DNA of 64,000 nucleotides, taken from Leptospira idonii. Its GTDB lineage: Bacteria > Spirochaetota > Leptospiria > Leptospirales > Leptospiraceae. A program made the position numbers and the translations under genes. The notes beneath the pieces were generated by a model. The model made no database searches and was not told the origin of the DNA. It saw only the letters and a program-made list of their open reading frames with translations. The stretch is from assembly GCF_004770995.1 (NCBI RefSeq), contig NZ_RQHW01000079.1, positions 1 through 64,000 on the forward strand. The letters run 5' to 3'. Within the stretch, counting starts at the first letter, position 1, and each line of letters opens with the position of its first letter. Positions 1-7,949 of this stretch are shown here, in pieces.

Positions 1-95
1 ATTCTACTTTGGACTTTACAAGTCCTATGGAATTTCGTAAGATATATGATCAAAGGATTGCTTGATTTTTCTGTCCGAATTATTGTAGGAACTCC
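1..95. other. Left edge, no gene assigned
   Basis: This short stretch precedes the tandem repeat. Frame 1 is open from base 1 to a TAA at 130-132, so the C-terminal end of a gene running off the left edge is possible, but its last 12 codons lie inside the repeat and no family is recognisable. A small perfect hairpin, GGACTT-TAC-AAGTCC, lies at 11-25. Confidence 0.3.
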
Positions 96-519
96 ACTCG
101 CCCTCTCCGCTACTCGCCGTCGTGGCTCGTAACGCTCCGAGGCACGGCTCGCTCGTCCTCAGGCATCCTGCCTTCGGATCAGAAAACATCACTCCCTATG
201 GGTCGTTCATTTTCTGACTCGCTCACCCGTTCGATCCCTTCGTAGATTGTTTGTTAGATTGAGATTTATTTTTGGGAAAAGAGGAAAGAGTCTTTGCGGG
301 CGAAGGGACTCGCCCTCTCCGCTACTCGCCGTCGTGGCTCGTAACGCTCCGAGGCACGGTTCGCTCGTCCTCAGGCATCCTGCCTTCGGATCAGAAAACA
401 TCACTCCCTATGGGTCGTTCATTTTCTGACTCGCTCACCCGTTCGATCCCTTCGTAGATTGTTTGTTAGATTGAGATTTATTTTTGGGAAAAGAGGAAAG
501 AGTCTTTGCGGGCGAAGGG
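96..519. repeat. 212-bp direct tandem repeat, two copies
   Basis: Copy 1 spans 96-307 and copy 2 spans 308-519. By eye the copies differ only at C148 versus T360. The last bases of each unit contain the 3' part of the adjacent tRNA-Gly gene: the 17 bases at 508-524 recur at 296-312. The duplication therefore runs directly into the tRNA and copies its acceptor/T-arm end. Reading frames across the repeat on both strands are repetitive and match no known protein, so I treat the block as non-coding. The near identity suggests a recent duplication or ongoing copy-number change. Confidence 0.9.
301..454. repeat. Inverted-repeat-ended element inside the tandem unit
   Basis: The left end at 301-312 reads CGAAGGGACTCG and the right end at 444-454 reads CGATCCCTTCG. 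These are near-perfect inverted repeats, and both resemble the T-arm of the neighbouring tRNA in opposite orientation. Copy 1 keeps the right end (232-242) but its left end is altered (GGAACTCC before ACTCG). The interior is GC-richer than the flanks and has no convincing coding capacity. It could be a small non-autonomous element or a tRNA-derived repeat; its dispersal in the genome cannot be judged from this window. Confidence 0.5.
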
Positions 520-577
520 ACTCGAACCCTCGCCAGAAGCTTGGAAGGCTGCTGTGCTACCGTTACACCACACCCGC
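507..577 (-). tRNA. tRNA-Gly (anticodon UCC)
   Basis: On the minus strand the 5' acceptor GCGGGTG (577-571) pairs with CGCCCGC (514-508), with one G-T wobble. The D arm contains the GGTAGCAC core. The anticodon loop CTTCCAA gives UCC, and the T arm contains GGTTCGAGTCC. The discriminator base is A at 507 and no CCA is encoded. The 3' 17 bases are duplicated at 296-312 in the downstream tandem repeat. Confidence 0.95.
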
Positions 578-586
578 ATTGGTATA

Positions 587-617
587 TACATAGTTTTCTA
601 GGAAGGTTCGCGGTCAA
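587..617 (-). promoter_or_regulatory. Possible tRNA-Gly promoter
   Basis: On the minus strand TTGACC (617-612) is followed after 19 bases by TATGTA (592-587), about 10 bases before the tRNA 5' end. The -35 box is close to consensus, but the spacer is long and the -10 could also be the overlapping TATATA. This is assigned by inspection only. Confidence 0.4.
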
Positions 618-660
618 TGATTTTTGGTTCCAGAATTGATTCGTTGTAGAGAATGGGTAT

Positions 661-2172
661 ATGGCCCTTCCGAAAGCTCTCGAAAATTACAGACAGTTCT
701 ACCGCAAAATCAAAACGTTTCAGGACATCGGTTCCGTTTTGCATTGGGATTCCGAAGTCATGATGCCTCCTTCGGGCAGGGAATACAGGGCCAAACAAAT
801 TGCGGAAATATCCGGCCTGACGCATGAATGGACCGTCGGCCCAGAATACAAAGATTTGATCGAAAAAGCGGTTCAGTCTTTGTCGGAGGTACCACAAACT
901 CAAAAATCCCTCTGGGAAAGAGAGTTTTCCGTCTTGGAAGACGAGAGAAAAAAAGCGGAAAAGCTTCCTGCGGAGTTTGTGACGGAGTTTTCCGAAACCA
1001 CGAACTTAGCTCATGCCGTTTGGGCGGAGGCCAAAAAGAACCAAAAGTTTTCCGATTTTTCGGAAATTTTGGAAAAGATAGTGGGACTTTCCAGAAAACA
1101 GGCAGATTACATCGGTTATACGACCGAGCCTTACGATGTTCTTTTGGATTCTTATGAGAAGGATGCCAAGGCTTCCGAGATCGATCAATTGTTCCAAGAC
1201 TTAAAAAAAGAATTGGTTCCTATCGTTGAATCGGCTCCTTATTTCGAATCTCCTTTTTCTTCCCGCACCACTTCCAAAGAGAAACAAGAAAAACTCTGCA
1301 AGAGACTGCCTCCTCTCCTCGGTCTCTCTTTCGACGTTTCTCGTTTGGATGTAAGCCATCATCCTTTTTCCACAAGTTTGGGAAAAGCGGACAAACGAAT
1401 CACCACTCGTTATTCCGAATCCGATCCTCTTTCTTCCATCTTTGGTGTGTTACATGAGACAGGACATTCTTTATATGAAGCGGGTCTTTCCGAAATAGAA
1501 GATTGGCCTAGCCCTCTCACGGAGTTTTTGAGCTTGGGAATTCATGAATCGCAAAGCAGGCTTTGGGAAAATCAAGTAGGAAGGTCTCGTTCTTTCTGGG
1601 AATTTTTATATCCGATCCTTATTTCCGACTTCGGTCTTACTGAAAAAGATATTTCCTTCACCGATCTTTATAAATCCATCAACTCGACTAAAAAAAGTAA
1701 AATCAGAGTCGAAGCGGATCAAGTCACTTATAACCTTCACATCATCCTTCGTTTCGAAATCGAAAGAGATCTCATCAATGGTAAAATCAAAGTGAAGGAT
1801 CTTCCCGAACTTTGGAATTCCAAAGTGAAAGAATATCTAGGTTTGAAAATCGAAAACGATTCGGAAGGAGTTCTCCAAGACATTCATTGGTCTATGGGAG
1901 GGTTCGGGTATTTTCCTACTTATACTTTGGGAAATATATTTTCTTCTCAGTTTTTTGCCGCATTTGAAAAAGAAACTTCAGGGTATCAAAATAGTTTTGC
2001 GAAGGACGGAGATTTTTCTTCTCTTCTGAAATGGCTTCGTTCCAAAATTCATCACCAAGGTAAAATCCAAGATGTGAATTCTTTGGTTTCTTCCGCAACA
2101 GGTGAATCGCCTAATGCAAAGTATCTGATTCAATATCTTAAATCAAAAGTTTCCGAAGTGGGAACTATTTAA
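661..2172 (+). CDS. Carboxypeptidase Taq-type metallopeptidase (M32)
   Basis: This 503-residue protein has the size and signatures of M32 metallocarboxypeptidases, cytoplasmic zinc enzymes that remove C-terminal amino acids from peptides. HETGH at residues 265-269 supplies two zinc His ligands and the catalytic Glu. The downstream IHES motif (H295, E296) supplies the third ligand, as usual in M32. The N-terminal helical region (LHWDSEVMMP) is also typical of the family. The start at 661 lies downstream of a purine-rich GAGAATGGG. The next gene begins 12 bases after the stop and is probably cotranscribed. No signal peptide is visible. Confidence 0.9.
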   Translation: MALPKALENYRQFYRKIKTFQDIGSVLHWDSEVMMPPSGREYRAKQIAEISGLTHEWTVGPEYKDLIEKAVQSLSEVPQTQKSLWEREFSVLEDERKKAEKLPAEFVTEFSETTNLAHAVWAEAKKNQKFSDFSEILEKIVGLSRKQADYIGYTTEPYDVLLDSYEKDAKASEIDQLFQDLKKELVPIVESAPYFESPFSSRTTSKEKQEKLCKRLPPLLGLSFDVSRLDVSHHPFSTSLGKADKRITTRYSESDPLSSIFGVLHETGHSLYEAGLSEIEDWPSPLTEFLSLGIHESQSRLWENQVGRSRSFWEFLYPILISDFGLTEKDISFTDLYKSINSTKKSKIRVEADQVTYNLHIILRFEIERDLINGKIKVKDLPELWNSKVKEYLGLKIENDSEGVLQDIHWSMGGFGYFPTYTLGNIFSSQFFAAFEKETSGYQNSFAKDGDFSSLLKWLRSKIHHQGKIQDVNSLVSSATGESPNAKYLIQYLKSKVSEVGTI

Positions 2173-2184
2173 AGGAAATAGAAT

Positions 2185-2514
2185 ATGTCCGATTCGGATC
2201 AAGTATTGGAAAAAATAGGGCAACTTTCCTATTTCGACAATTTAGCTCTTTATTATCTTTGTATCGAAACTCCTCCTCAAACATTGGCACTTGCCTTTTT
2301 ACAGATGAATGAAAAGATCTGCGGTTCTATGTTGGGAGTGTTGGATGTAAAACGACGCAAATACGTCCATGAATTGATGGCGATGCAGAAAGACGCATCT
2401 TTGGAAGATAAGGAAGCCGCCGCAAACGGACTACTTCTGATTGCGGACGGTCTGATTTCCAGAAATCTAATCGTTAAAAAAGGTCAGTTTTTCTTCGGCA
2501 CTAAAAAAGACTGA
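2185..2514 (+). CDS. Small helical protein, FliG middle-domain-like
   Basis: This 109-residue soluble protein probably shares a transcript with the upstream peptidase. Residues about 29-62 (PPQTLALAFLQMNEK followed by GSMLGVLDVKRRK) resemble the helical repeat of FliG middle domains, where the pattern is HPQTIALILSHLDPEKA. FliG is a flagellar rotor protein of over 330 residues, so this would be a free-standing one-domain relative. No torque-helix charges can be assigned. The resemblance is by eye and could be general ARM-like helix packing. The 3' end overlaps the convergent DUF423 gene by 31 bases. Confidence 0.5.
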   Translation: MSDSDQVLEKIGQLSYFDNLALYYLCIETPPQTLALAFLQMNEKICGSMLGVLDVKRRKYVHELMAMQKDASLEDKEAAANGLLLIADGLISRNLIVKKGQFFFGTKKD

Positions 2515-2900
2515 TACAATCCGATTCCTAAAAGAATCCAACCTATTAAAAAACAAACTCCACCTAACGGAGTGATTGCTCCTAATATCCTTTGGCCTGT
2601 GATCGCAAGAGTGTAAAGGCTGAAGGAAAAAAGAAGAATTCCGATGATGAAAAACCAAACGGAAAATAGAATTTTTCGATCCGGTTTTCCTTCTTGGACC
2701 GCTAACGAAACCAATACCACCAAACAAACGATCGTATGATAAAAATGGTATTTACTGCCTGTATCGAATACGGGAAGTCTTTCTCCGATAGTTTCTTTTA
2801 AGCCATGTGCACCGAAGGCACCTATGGCGACCGCTAAAAACCCTGATAAGCAAGTGATCAGGAAAGGAAGACGCAAGGATTGGTTCTTGACAAGATTCAT
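2484..2900 (-). CDS. DUF423 (YgdD/UPF0382) membrane protein
   Basis: This 138-residue integral membrane protein has about four hydrophobic segments. It begins with the characteristic GFLAVAIGAFGAHGLK signature, followed by a YHTIV-type helix and a C-terminal GG.CFLIGWILLGIG helix. The arrangement matches the DUF423 inner-membrane family, whose function is not established. Length is close to the family norm of about 120-130. It is convergent with the FliG-like gene and divergent from the zinc-ribbon gene. Confidence 0.85.
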   Translation of the reverse strand: MNLVKNQSLRLPFLITCLSGFLAVAIGAFGAHGLKETIGERLPVFDTGSKYHFYHTIVCLVVLVSLAVQEGKPDRKILFSVWFFIIGILLFSFSLYTLAITGQRILGAITPLGGVCFLIGWILLGIGLYQSFLVPKKN

Positions 2901-2921
2901 AATTTACATTTCCTTTTTCCT

Positions 2922-3257
2922 ATGAACCAAGATGCGTCGGGAAATAAAACAAAATTTGTGCGAGTTTGGAAACAATTGCAAGTGGACGAAGTCAAAAAAC
3001 AACTTTTGTACATAGACGATCTGTACGGAACTTGCGGGAACTGCAAAAAACTAGGGTTAAACTATCTGAAGGATAAAAAGTGCCCCGATTGCGGCAATGT
3101 GTTCAAGTATTTAGCCACTAAAGTGAATCAGCCGAGCGAGATCGGTAAAATCCTTTCCCGCATTCAAAAAGAAGGCTTAGATTTAGTTTTAATCGAAAGA
3201 GAAGACTTTGAAAAATCCAGTGCGCAGGATGCCGCCAGAGATTTATTCAAATTCTAA
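2922..3257 (+). CDS. Zinc-ribbon hypothetical protein
   Basis: This protein is about 111 residues if translation begins at ATG 2922; a longer frame opens at 2880 but would run into the divergent DUF423 gene. A CGNC knuckle and a later CPDC knuckle, about 20 residues apart, form a four-Cys zinc ribbon in the N-terminal half. The C-terminal half is a charged alpha/beta region ending ARDLFKF. I recognise no family beyond the ribbon. The stop overlaps the convergent downstream gene by 4 bases. Confidence 0.7.
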   Translation: MNQDASGNKTKFVRVWKQLQVDEVKKQLLYIDDLYGTCGNCKKLGLNYLKDKKCPDCGNVFKYLATKVNQPSEIGKILSRIQKEGLDLVLIEREDFEKSSAQDAARDLFKF

Positions 3258-3991
3258 AATCGAAAAGACCAATTGAATTGAGCCGTTTTGTTATGTGCTG
3301 ATGTATCTTCCCAAGCATCGAAAGCACGTACGGCTCTGGTCACTGCCAGCGCCGTAAAAATTCCGATCGCATTCGGACTTTCCCAAACGGTACCAGGCCC
3401 TTTTTCATTCATCATATTTGACCAGATGTTCTTTTTAGGAAGGTTTTGCTCCGCATAGTAGTAAGCTCCTCCCACTAAAATCAAATCCACAAGAAAGTAT
3501 GCCGCCATGCTGATGAGGGTGTCTTTATTCGTGTAAAGGGGGGAGTTCCATGAGTTGTACCCCACGGAAGCAACGGGAGAAATTAAATTTAACCCTTGTG
3601 ATATGACGTGATACTTTCGTTCCAAAGGAACGGCAAACTCAGCAGGAGGTTTTCTTAGAAATTCCTGTTCGATGATTTGTTTCCACATCCTTTCCTGACC
3701 GGATCTAGCGGATTCGATTCTCAAAATGGAATCTTGAGAGGTTTTGCTGACCTTTCCGATATAGATATCGAAGTCGTATGGGTTTTTCCAAGTATGACGA
3801 TATCGAAAGAGAAAACCTTTTGTTCTATCATCGCCGTAAAAATTAGGATCCATCTTGCTTAGAAGTGCGGTTAGGCGAAGATTCAAATCGTCGGGAGTTC
3901 CCATAATTTCGACAGTTTCTCCTGCAAATAAGGGAAAAGAAACGGAACAGAAAAGAAAACAAAGAGCGAGTTTGCGAAAAAAACGGTTCAA
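3254..3991 (-). CDS. Exported protein of unknown function
   Basis: This 245-residue protein starts with a clear signal peptide (MNRFFRKLALCFLFCSVSFPLFA, then G). A middle hydrophobic segment near residues 160-178 and a short one near 205 suggest membrane association. The mature N-terminus has a mixed alpha/beta look with no catalytic motif. Its ATG overlaps the stop of the CPBP protease gene by 4 bases, so the two are translationally coupled and may act together at the envelope. I do not recognise the family. Confidence 0.7.
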   Translation of the reverse strand: MNRFFRKLALCFLFCSVSFPLFAGETVEIMGTPDDLNLRLTALLSKMDPNFYGDDRTKGFLFRYRHTWKNPYDFDIYIGKVSKTSQDSILRIESARSGQERMWKQIIEQEFLRKPPAEFAVPLERKYHVISQGLNLISPVASVGYNSWNSPLYTNKDTLISMAAYFLVDLILVGGAYYYAEQNLPKKNIWSNMMNEKGPGTVWESPNAIGIFTALAVTRAVRAFDAWEDTSAHNKTAQFNWSFRF

Positions 3992-4950
3992 GGTGTGACT
4001 CCATCCATTTTCATGTAAGCAGCTAACAAACCAAAGATGTTATAGGATGCGTGGCAGGCCACGGAGATCCATAGATTTTTGGTTTTTAAATATAAAAATC
4101 CGAAATACATTCCTACGAATGTGAGTAAAAACGGAACGGCAACCGTGGTTCCGCTTCCGAAATGCAGCCAGCCGAAGATAAGGGAGATGATCATCAAACC
4201 TTCTTGTTCCAGATTTTTATCTATGAAAGATTTTAGCAAAAATCCACGGAAGAACACTTCTTCCATAATTCCTGTGATCATACCGATGGTATAAATTCCC
4301 CAAGCAAGAAGGTAACCGTTTCCTCCCGCAAGAGAGGCGGAAAGTTTTTCCGAAAAAATTCCCGGCTCCATTTTAACGCCTAATGCGAGTAATATATTGG
4401 AAATAAGAAGGACTGCCAAAAAAAGAGCAAAGCCGTTTCCTATGCCCTTTAAAATTACCTTCAAAGAAAGTTCTTCTTGAAGATCTGTGATGGGAATTTG
4501 TAGGATCTTTTTATAAAAGAAATATCCCACAACAATGTAACATAGAAACCAACTCACCGAATGCACCAAGGTGTAATGCGGTTTGTCCGAAAACATTTTG
4601 TCGTAAAACAACACTTCCAGTTTGCCCGGATTCTCTCCCATTTCTTTGGAGAATTCTTCCCGCAAAGGATTGAGGATTGCATTGTAACGATCTAGGGTTT
4701 CTTGAAAGCCGATTTTTCCCGCGATGAATTCTTCCAAAATCGGCTGCGTTTCCGCTTCCGGAATTCGGTCGCTGAAAACGTTATTTTGCATGAACCCCAG
4801 GTAGATGATAGTGAAAAGGCCGGTAGAGATAAGTATAAGTAAGAGAGCGAAAGCAGTGAGCTTAAAAATCTCATAAAAACGAGTTTGCATGTGCTCCCAT
4901 CGTCGGTTTTGGGGGATAATCGTCATCGTTTTTTTAAAACCTGTCGACAT
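3988..4950 (-). CDS. CPBP-family intramembrane glutamic protease
   Basis: This 320-residue polytopic membrane protein carries the CPBP/Rce1-like catalytic set: E230-E231 and R235 (EEVFFRG), a later His in GWLHFG, and HASYN near the C-terminus. The family includes CAAX prenyl endopeptidases and bacteriocin-immunity proteases; the substrate here is unknown. The N-terminus before the first membrane helix is long, so a start at the internal Met 21 (4890) is possible. It is transcribed with the exported protein downstream and divergently from the LysM-M23 gene, which begins 18 bases away. Confidence 0.85.
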   Translation of the reverse strand: MSTGFKKTMTIIPQNRRWEHMQTRFYEIFKLTAFALLLILISTGLFTIIYLGFMQNNVFSDRIPEAETQPILEEFIAGKIGFQETLDRYNAILNPLREEFSKEMGENPGKLEVLFYDKMFSDKPHYTLVHSVSWFLCYIVVGYFFYKKILQIPITDLQEELSLKVILKGIGNGFALFLAVLLISNILLALGVKMEPGIFSEKLSASLAGGNGYLLAWGIYTIGMITGIMEEVFFRGFLLKSFIDKNLEQEGLMIISLIFGWLHFGSGTTVAVPFLLTFVGMYFGFLYLKTKNLWISVACHASYNIFGLLAAYMKMDGVTP

Positions 4951-4968
4951 TCATAGGGAAGGGTTTCT

Positions 4969-5868
4969 ATGAAATTTTGCCGTTTAGCGATTGTCCTTTT
5001 TTGTCACATTTTTCTTTTTCATGAAACCCTTTTCTCCGAGCCTGCACTCGTGCTCGCCAATCTGGATTATCAAAATCCGATCTTAAAAAATTTAAGATCG
5101 GAAGTAAAAGAGAATCTTAGAATCTCCAAATCGGGACAAAGATACGACCAACTGATCCCTCTTAAATACTACCGCTATAAGGTGAAAAAAGAGGATAACT
5201 TTTTCAAAATCATGGCTCGTACCGGGATGGATTTGGAGACTTTGTCTTCAGTAAACGAATTGAGTTCTCCTCACGATTTAGCTCCCGGAATGATTTTGGA
5301 AATTCCAAACATGAGAGGAACCTTTCATCCCGAAGGAACACCTAACTCAGAATCGTCGAAAATGGAGTTGTCTAAAAAATATTCCATTCCTGAAGAGAAA
5401 CTGCAATATGATGAATCCAGAGGCAAGTGGTTCGTTCCCGGAGTGATGATGGGAAAAGTGGAAAAATCTTTTTTCTACGGCTCAGGCTTTTTTATGCCTT
5501 TGGTTGAAGCGAGACTCACTTCCGGTTTCGGAAAAAGAAACGATCCTTTCACTAAAAAAGAAACATTCCACGGAGGAGTCGATTTAGCCGCAAAACAAGG
5601 ATCAGATGTTCTTGCGTCTCAGGACGGAACCGTGGAATTTTTAGGAGTCAACGGCGGATACGGCAAGCTTATCATCCTAAAACATTCTTTAGGTTATGAA
5701 ACCAGATACGGTCATTTGAGTGCTTACGAAGTCAAACATGGCGACACCGTAAAAAAAGGTCAGAAGATCGGTGAGGTAGGGATGACGGGAAGAGCGACAG
5801 GCCCTCATCTTCATTTTGAAATCAGAAGAAACTCCAAAAGACAAAAGCCGTTTTTCTCTTCTCATTGA
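4969..5868 (+). CDS. LysM and M23 (LytM-like) cell-wall peptidase
   Basis: This 299-residue exported protein has an N-terminal signal peptide and a LysM peptidoglycan-binding repeat at about residues 64-110 (YKVKKEDNFFKIMARTGM...LAPGMILEIPN). A C-terminal M23 domain begins at about residue 180. The zinc site is intact: H201 and D205 in HGGVD, and HLH at 280-282. Such proteins cut peptidoglycan cross-bridges or, when degenerate, activate amidases; the intact ligands argue for an active enzyme. It is monocistronic by position, ending 18 bases from the convergent GntR gene. Confidence 0.92.
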   Translation: MKFCRLAIVLFCHIFLFHETLFSEPALVLANLDYQNPILKNLRSEVKENLRISKSGQRYDQLIPLKYYRYKVKKEDNFFKIMARTGMDLETLSSVNELSSPHDLAPGMILEIPNMRGTFHPEGTPNSESSKMELSKKYSIPEEKLQYDESRGKWFVPGVMMGKVEKSFFYGSGFFMPLVEARLTSGFGKRNDPFTKKETFHGGVDLAAKQGSDVLASQDGTVEFLGVNGGYGKLIILKHSLGYETRYGHLSAYEVKHGDTVKKGQKIGEVGMTGRATGPHLHFEIRRNSKRQKPFFSSH

Positions 5869-5886
5869 AAGGGAAACAAGTTTTTT

Positions 5887-6609
5887 CTATTTAAGTCCTT
5901 TCGCAATCTGATCCCTCATCATCTTGCGGTAACGATCCATCGCATCCCTGTAGGTTTGTATACTTGTTTCCCTATCTGCGTGATTTTCCGTCAGATATCC
6001 TCTTGCCAATTTTTTTCTTAAAGAGATGTATTTTGCGAATTCGTCCTTACCTATCGCTTTAATGAAAAACTCCGTCATTTTTTTTCGCAAAGGCAGGATG
6101 GAATTCATAGTAAGAGTGACCATGATATTATTCGTCACTTCCGTAAGCAGATTTATATGACGCATTTCCAATTCCACGAGTACAGATATGTTGTTTAAGT
6201 TCTTCGCTTCTTCTTCATAGATGTTTAACATTTCCCGAATGTTGCGAATGCTGTAACGTTTCCATGCCAACCGGATCAATTCCGGCACAAGCACGATCCA
6301 GTATTCGAATGCCTCATCGATCAGATAACTATTGATATGTGAATTGTCCTCTTCCGATTCGGGAAAAAGTTCCATAAGGAATTCGGGACCCGCATTTTTT
6401 CTATAGTCCAGAACGTACACTCCGTCACTCCGTTTGATTTCCAAAATCTTCATAAATTCAAGATGTTTGAGAGCGATTCGGAGGGAGGTTTGGTCTGTGT
6501 TCAGTTGTTTGGAAAGTTCCCGCAAAGGGGGAAGTTTGTCCCCAGGTTTCAGTTTTTCCTCGTAAACGTCCCGGATGAACTTTTTCACGACAAGCTTATG
6601 AGGCAACAT
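5887..6609 (-). CDS. GntR-family transcriptional regulator
   Basis: This 240-residue protein has an N-terminal winged helix-turn-helix at residues 1-70 (GDKLPPLRELSKQL, then a wing SDGVYVLDY). The all-helical C-terminal domain, residues about 85-230, resembles the FadR/FCD effector domain. FadR-type regulators usually sense acyl-CoA or small organic acids. The gene is divergent from the acyl-CoA dehydrogenase operon, and a perfect 14-bp palindrome lies in the shared 155-bp gap. It is therefore the obvious candidate to control that operon and possibly itself. The effector is unknown. Confidence 0.88.
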   Translation of the reverse strand: MLPHKLVVKKFIRDVYEEKLKPGDKLPPLRELSKQLNTDQTSLRIALKHLEFMKILEIKRSDGVYVLDYRKNAGPEFLMELFPESEEDNSHINSYLIDEAFEYWIVLVPELIRLAWKRYSIRNIREMLNIYEEEAKNLNNISVLVELEMRHINLLTEVTNNIMVTLTMNSILPLRKKMTEFFIKAIGKDEFAKYISLRKKLARGYLTENHADRETSIQTYRDAMDRYRKMMRDQIAKGLK

Positions 6610-6633
6610 GGCTTTCCTGTGAGATATTTATCA

Positions 6634-6662
6634 TTGACATTGTGATCACAATTCTTTAGTAT
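6634..6662 (+). promoter_or_regulatory. Sigma-70-type promoter of the acyl-CoA dehydrogenase operon
   Basis: TTGACA at 6634-6639 and TAGTAT at 6657-6662 are separated by exactly 17 bases, a near-consensus promoter pointing toward the gene at 6765. The predicted leader is about 95 bases. The spacer is filled by the palindrome at 6639-6652, a layout typical of repression by steric exclusion. Confidence 0.75.
6639..6652. promoter_or_regulatory. Perfect palindrome, likely GntR operator
   Basis: ATTGTGATCACAAT is a perfect 14-bp palindrome lying inside the promoter spacer and 30 bases upstream of the GntR start codon. Position and symmetry suit a GntR dimer site. The TGTGA/TCACA halves also resemble a CRP site (consensus TGTGA-N6-TCACA), but here the half-sites directly abut, so a CRP reading is unlikely. 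Confidence 0.65.
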
Positions 6663-6764
6663 TGTGTGAAAGTGAAATCGTCAACAGTTTTTGCGGTAAT
6701 TCTGCATCGTAGGACGATTTCTGCATACAGGAATCAATTGCAGCAAATGTAAGAGGTACTACAA

Positions 6765-7940
6765 ATGGACTTCCAAATCCCAGAATCGGTCGAATCCCTC
6801 CGCAAACAGATCAGAGAATTCATTCAGACGGAAATCATTCCTCTGGAAAAACACTATAATTACGAAACCGGTAGAATGCCGGAAGAGATCAACAGGCAAG
6901 CAAGAGCGAAAGTGAGAGCCGCAGGTCTTTGGACTCCTCATCTTCCGAAATCGGAAGGTGGATTGGGTTTGGATCAAATCGGCACCTGCATCATCTTCAG
7001 TGAAATCGGAAGATCACCCATCGCACCCTATATCTTCAATTGCGATGCGCCTGACGAAGGTAATATGCACCTTCTTTCGTTAGCCGCTACGGAAAAACAA
7101 AAGGAACTTATTTTACATCCTTTATGCCAAGGAGAATTGAGAACCGCTTTTGCGATGACGGAACCTTCTCCAGGAGCAGGATCCGATCCTACCAACTTAC
7201 AAACGAATGCGGAGAAAGTCGGTGATAAATTCATACTCAACGGTCGCAAGTGGTATTGTACCGGAGCGAACGGAGCAAAGTATTTGATCGTGATGGCGAA
7301 GGTAAACGGAAGTTTCCGCAAAACTACCATGTTCCTTGTCCCTACGGATGCGAAAGGATACACGATGGTTCGGGAGATCGAGCTTATGGGATCCCACGGT
7401 CCGGGCGGTCATTGCGAATTGAATTTTGAAAATGTAGAAGTTCCCGAAGATATGGTTTTGGGAAGAGTGGGAGAAGGATTTCGCCTTTCCCAGGAACGAT
7501 TGGGACCAGCTCGATTAACTCACTGTATGCGATGGACAGGTCTTGCCAGAAGAGCACTTTCCATTGCTCGTAGTTATGCGAAAGAAAGAATCGTTTTCAA
7601 TTCTAAAATCGCGGAACACCAAGGAATCCAATGGATGTTTGCGGAATGTGCCACTGAAATAGAAATGGGGTTTTTACTGACACTGAAAGCCGCTTGGCTT
7701 TTGCAAACTGGTCAGGATGCCAGACAAGAAACATCCATGGCAAAATGGAAGGTGAGCGAATCACTTTGTAAATCCATCGACACTGCCATTCAAATTTGCG
7801 GAGGAAAAGGATATTCCAGAGATCTTCCTTTGGAACTCTTTTACAGAGATGCAAGAGCCGCAAGAATTGCGGACGGTCCTTCCGAAGTCCATAAAATGGT
7901 GATCGGCAGAAACTATGTTTCCGAAAAATGGGATTTTTGA
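6765..7940 (+). CDS. Acyl-CoA dehydrogenase, ACAD10/11- or LvaC-like
   Basis: This 391-residue FAD flavoprotein has the standard acyl-CoA dehydrogenase layout: N-terminal helices, a middle beta domain ([15 protein letters not shown]), and a C-terminal bundle with the [12 protein letters not shown] motif. At the place where medium-chain enzymes carry the catalytic Glu in YEGT, this protein reads ADGPSEVH, with D370 instead. That is the signature I associate with ACAD10/11 and bacterial LvaC. Those work with a kinase on 4-hydroxyacyl-CoA, and the next two genes are an APH-type kinase and a DUF6285-like protein. The ribosome site is AAGAGGT. It is first in a four-gene operon opposite a GntR gene. 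Confidence 0.85.
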   Translation: MDFQIPESVESLRKQIREFIQTEIIPLEKHYNYETGRMPEEINRQARAKVRAAGLWTPHLPKSEGGLGLDQIGTCIIFSEIGRSPIAPYIFNCDAPDEGNMHLLSLAATEKQKELILHPLCQGELRTAFAMTEPSPGAGSDPTNLQTNAEKVGDKFILNGRKWYCTGANGAKYLIVMAKVNGSFRKTTMFLVPTDAKGYTMVREIELMGSHGPGGHCELNFENVEVPEDMVLGRVGEGFRLSQERLGPARLTHCMRWTGLARRALSIARSYAKERIVFNSKIAEHQGIQWMFAECATEIEMGFLLTLKAAWLLQTGQDARQETSMAKWKVSESLCKSIDTAIQICGGKGYSRDLPLELFYRDARAARIADGPSEVHKMVIGRNYVSEKWDF

Positions 7941-7949
7941 GGGCTGTGT

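Noticed and set aside
207..457. Short open frames on both strands inside the 212-bp repeat
   Set aside because: They arise from the duplicated non-coding unit, occur in several frames and match no protein pattern.
96..519. CRISPR array
   Set aside because: There are only two 212-bp direct units with no short repeat/unique spacer pattern and no cas genes.
6639..6652. CRP binding site
   Set aside because: The half-sites TGTGA and TCACA directly abut instead of being six bases apart.
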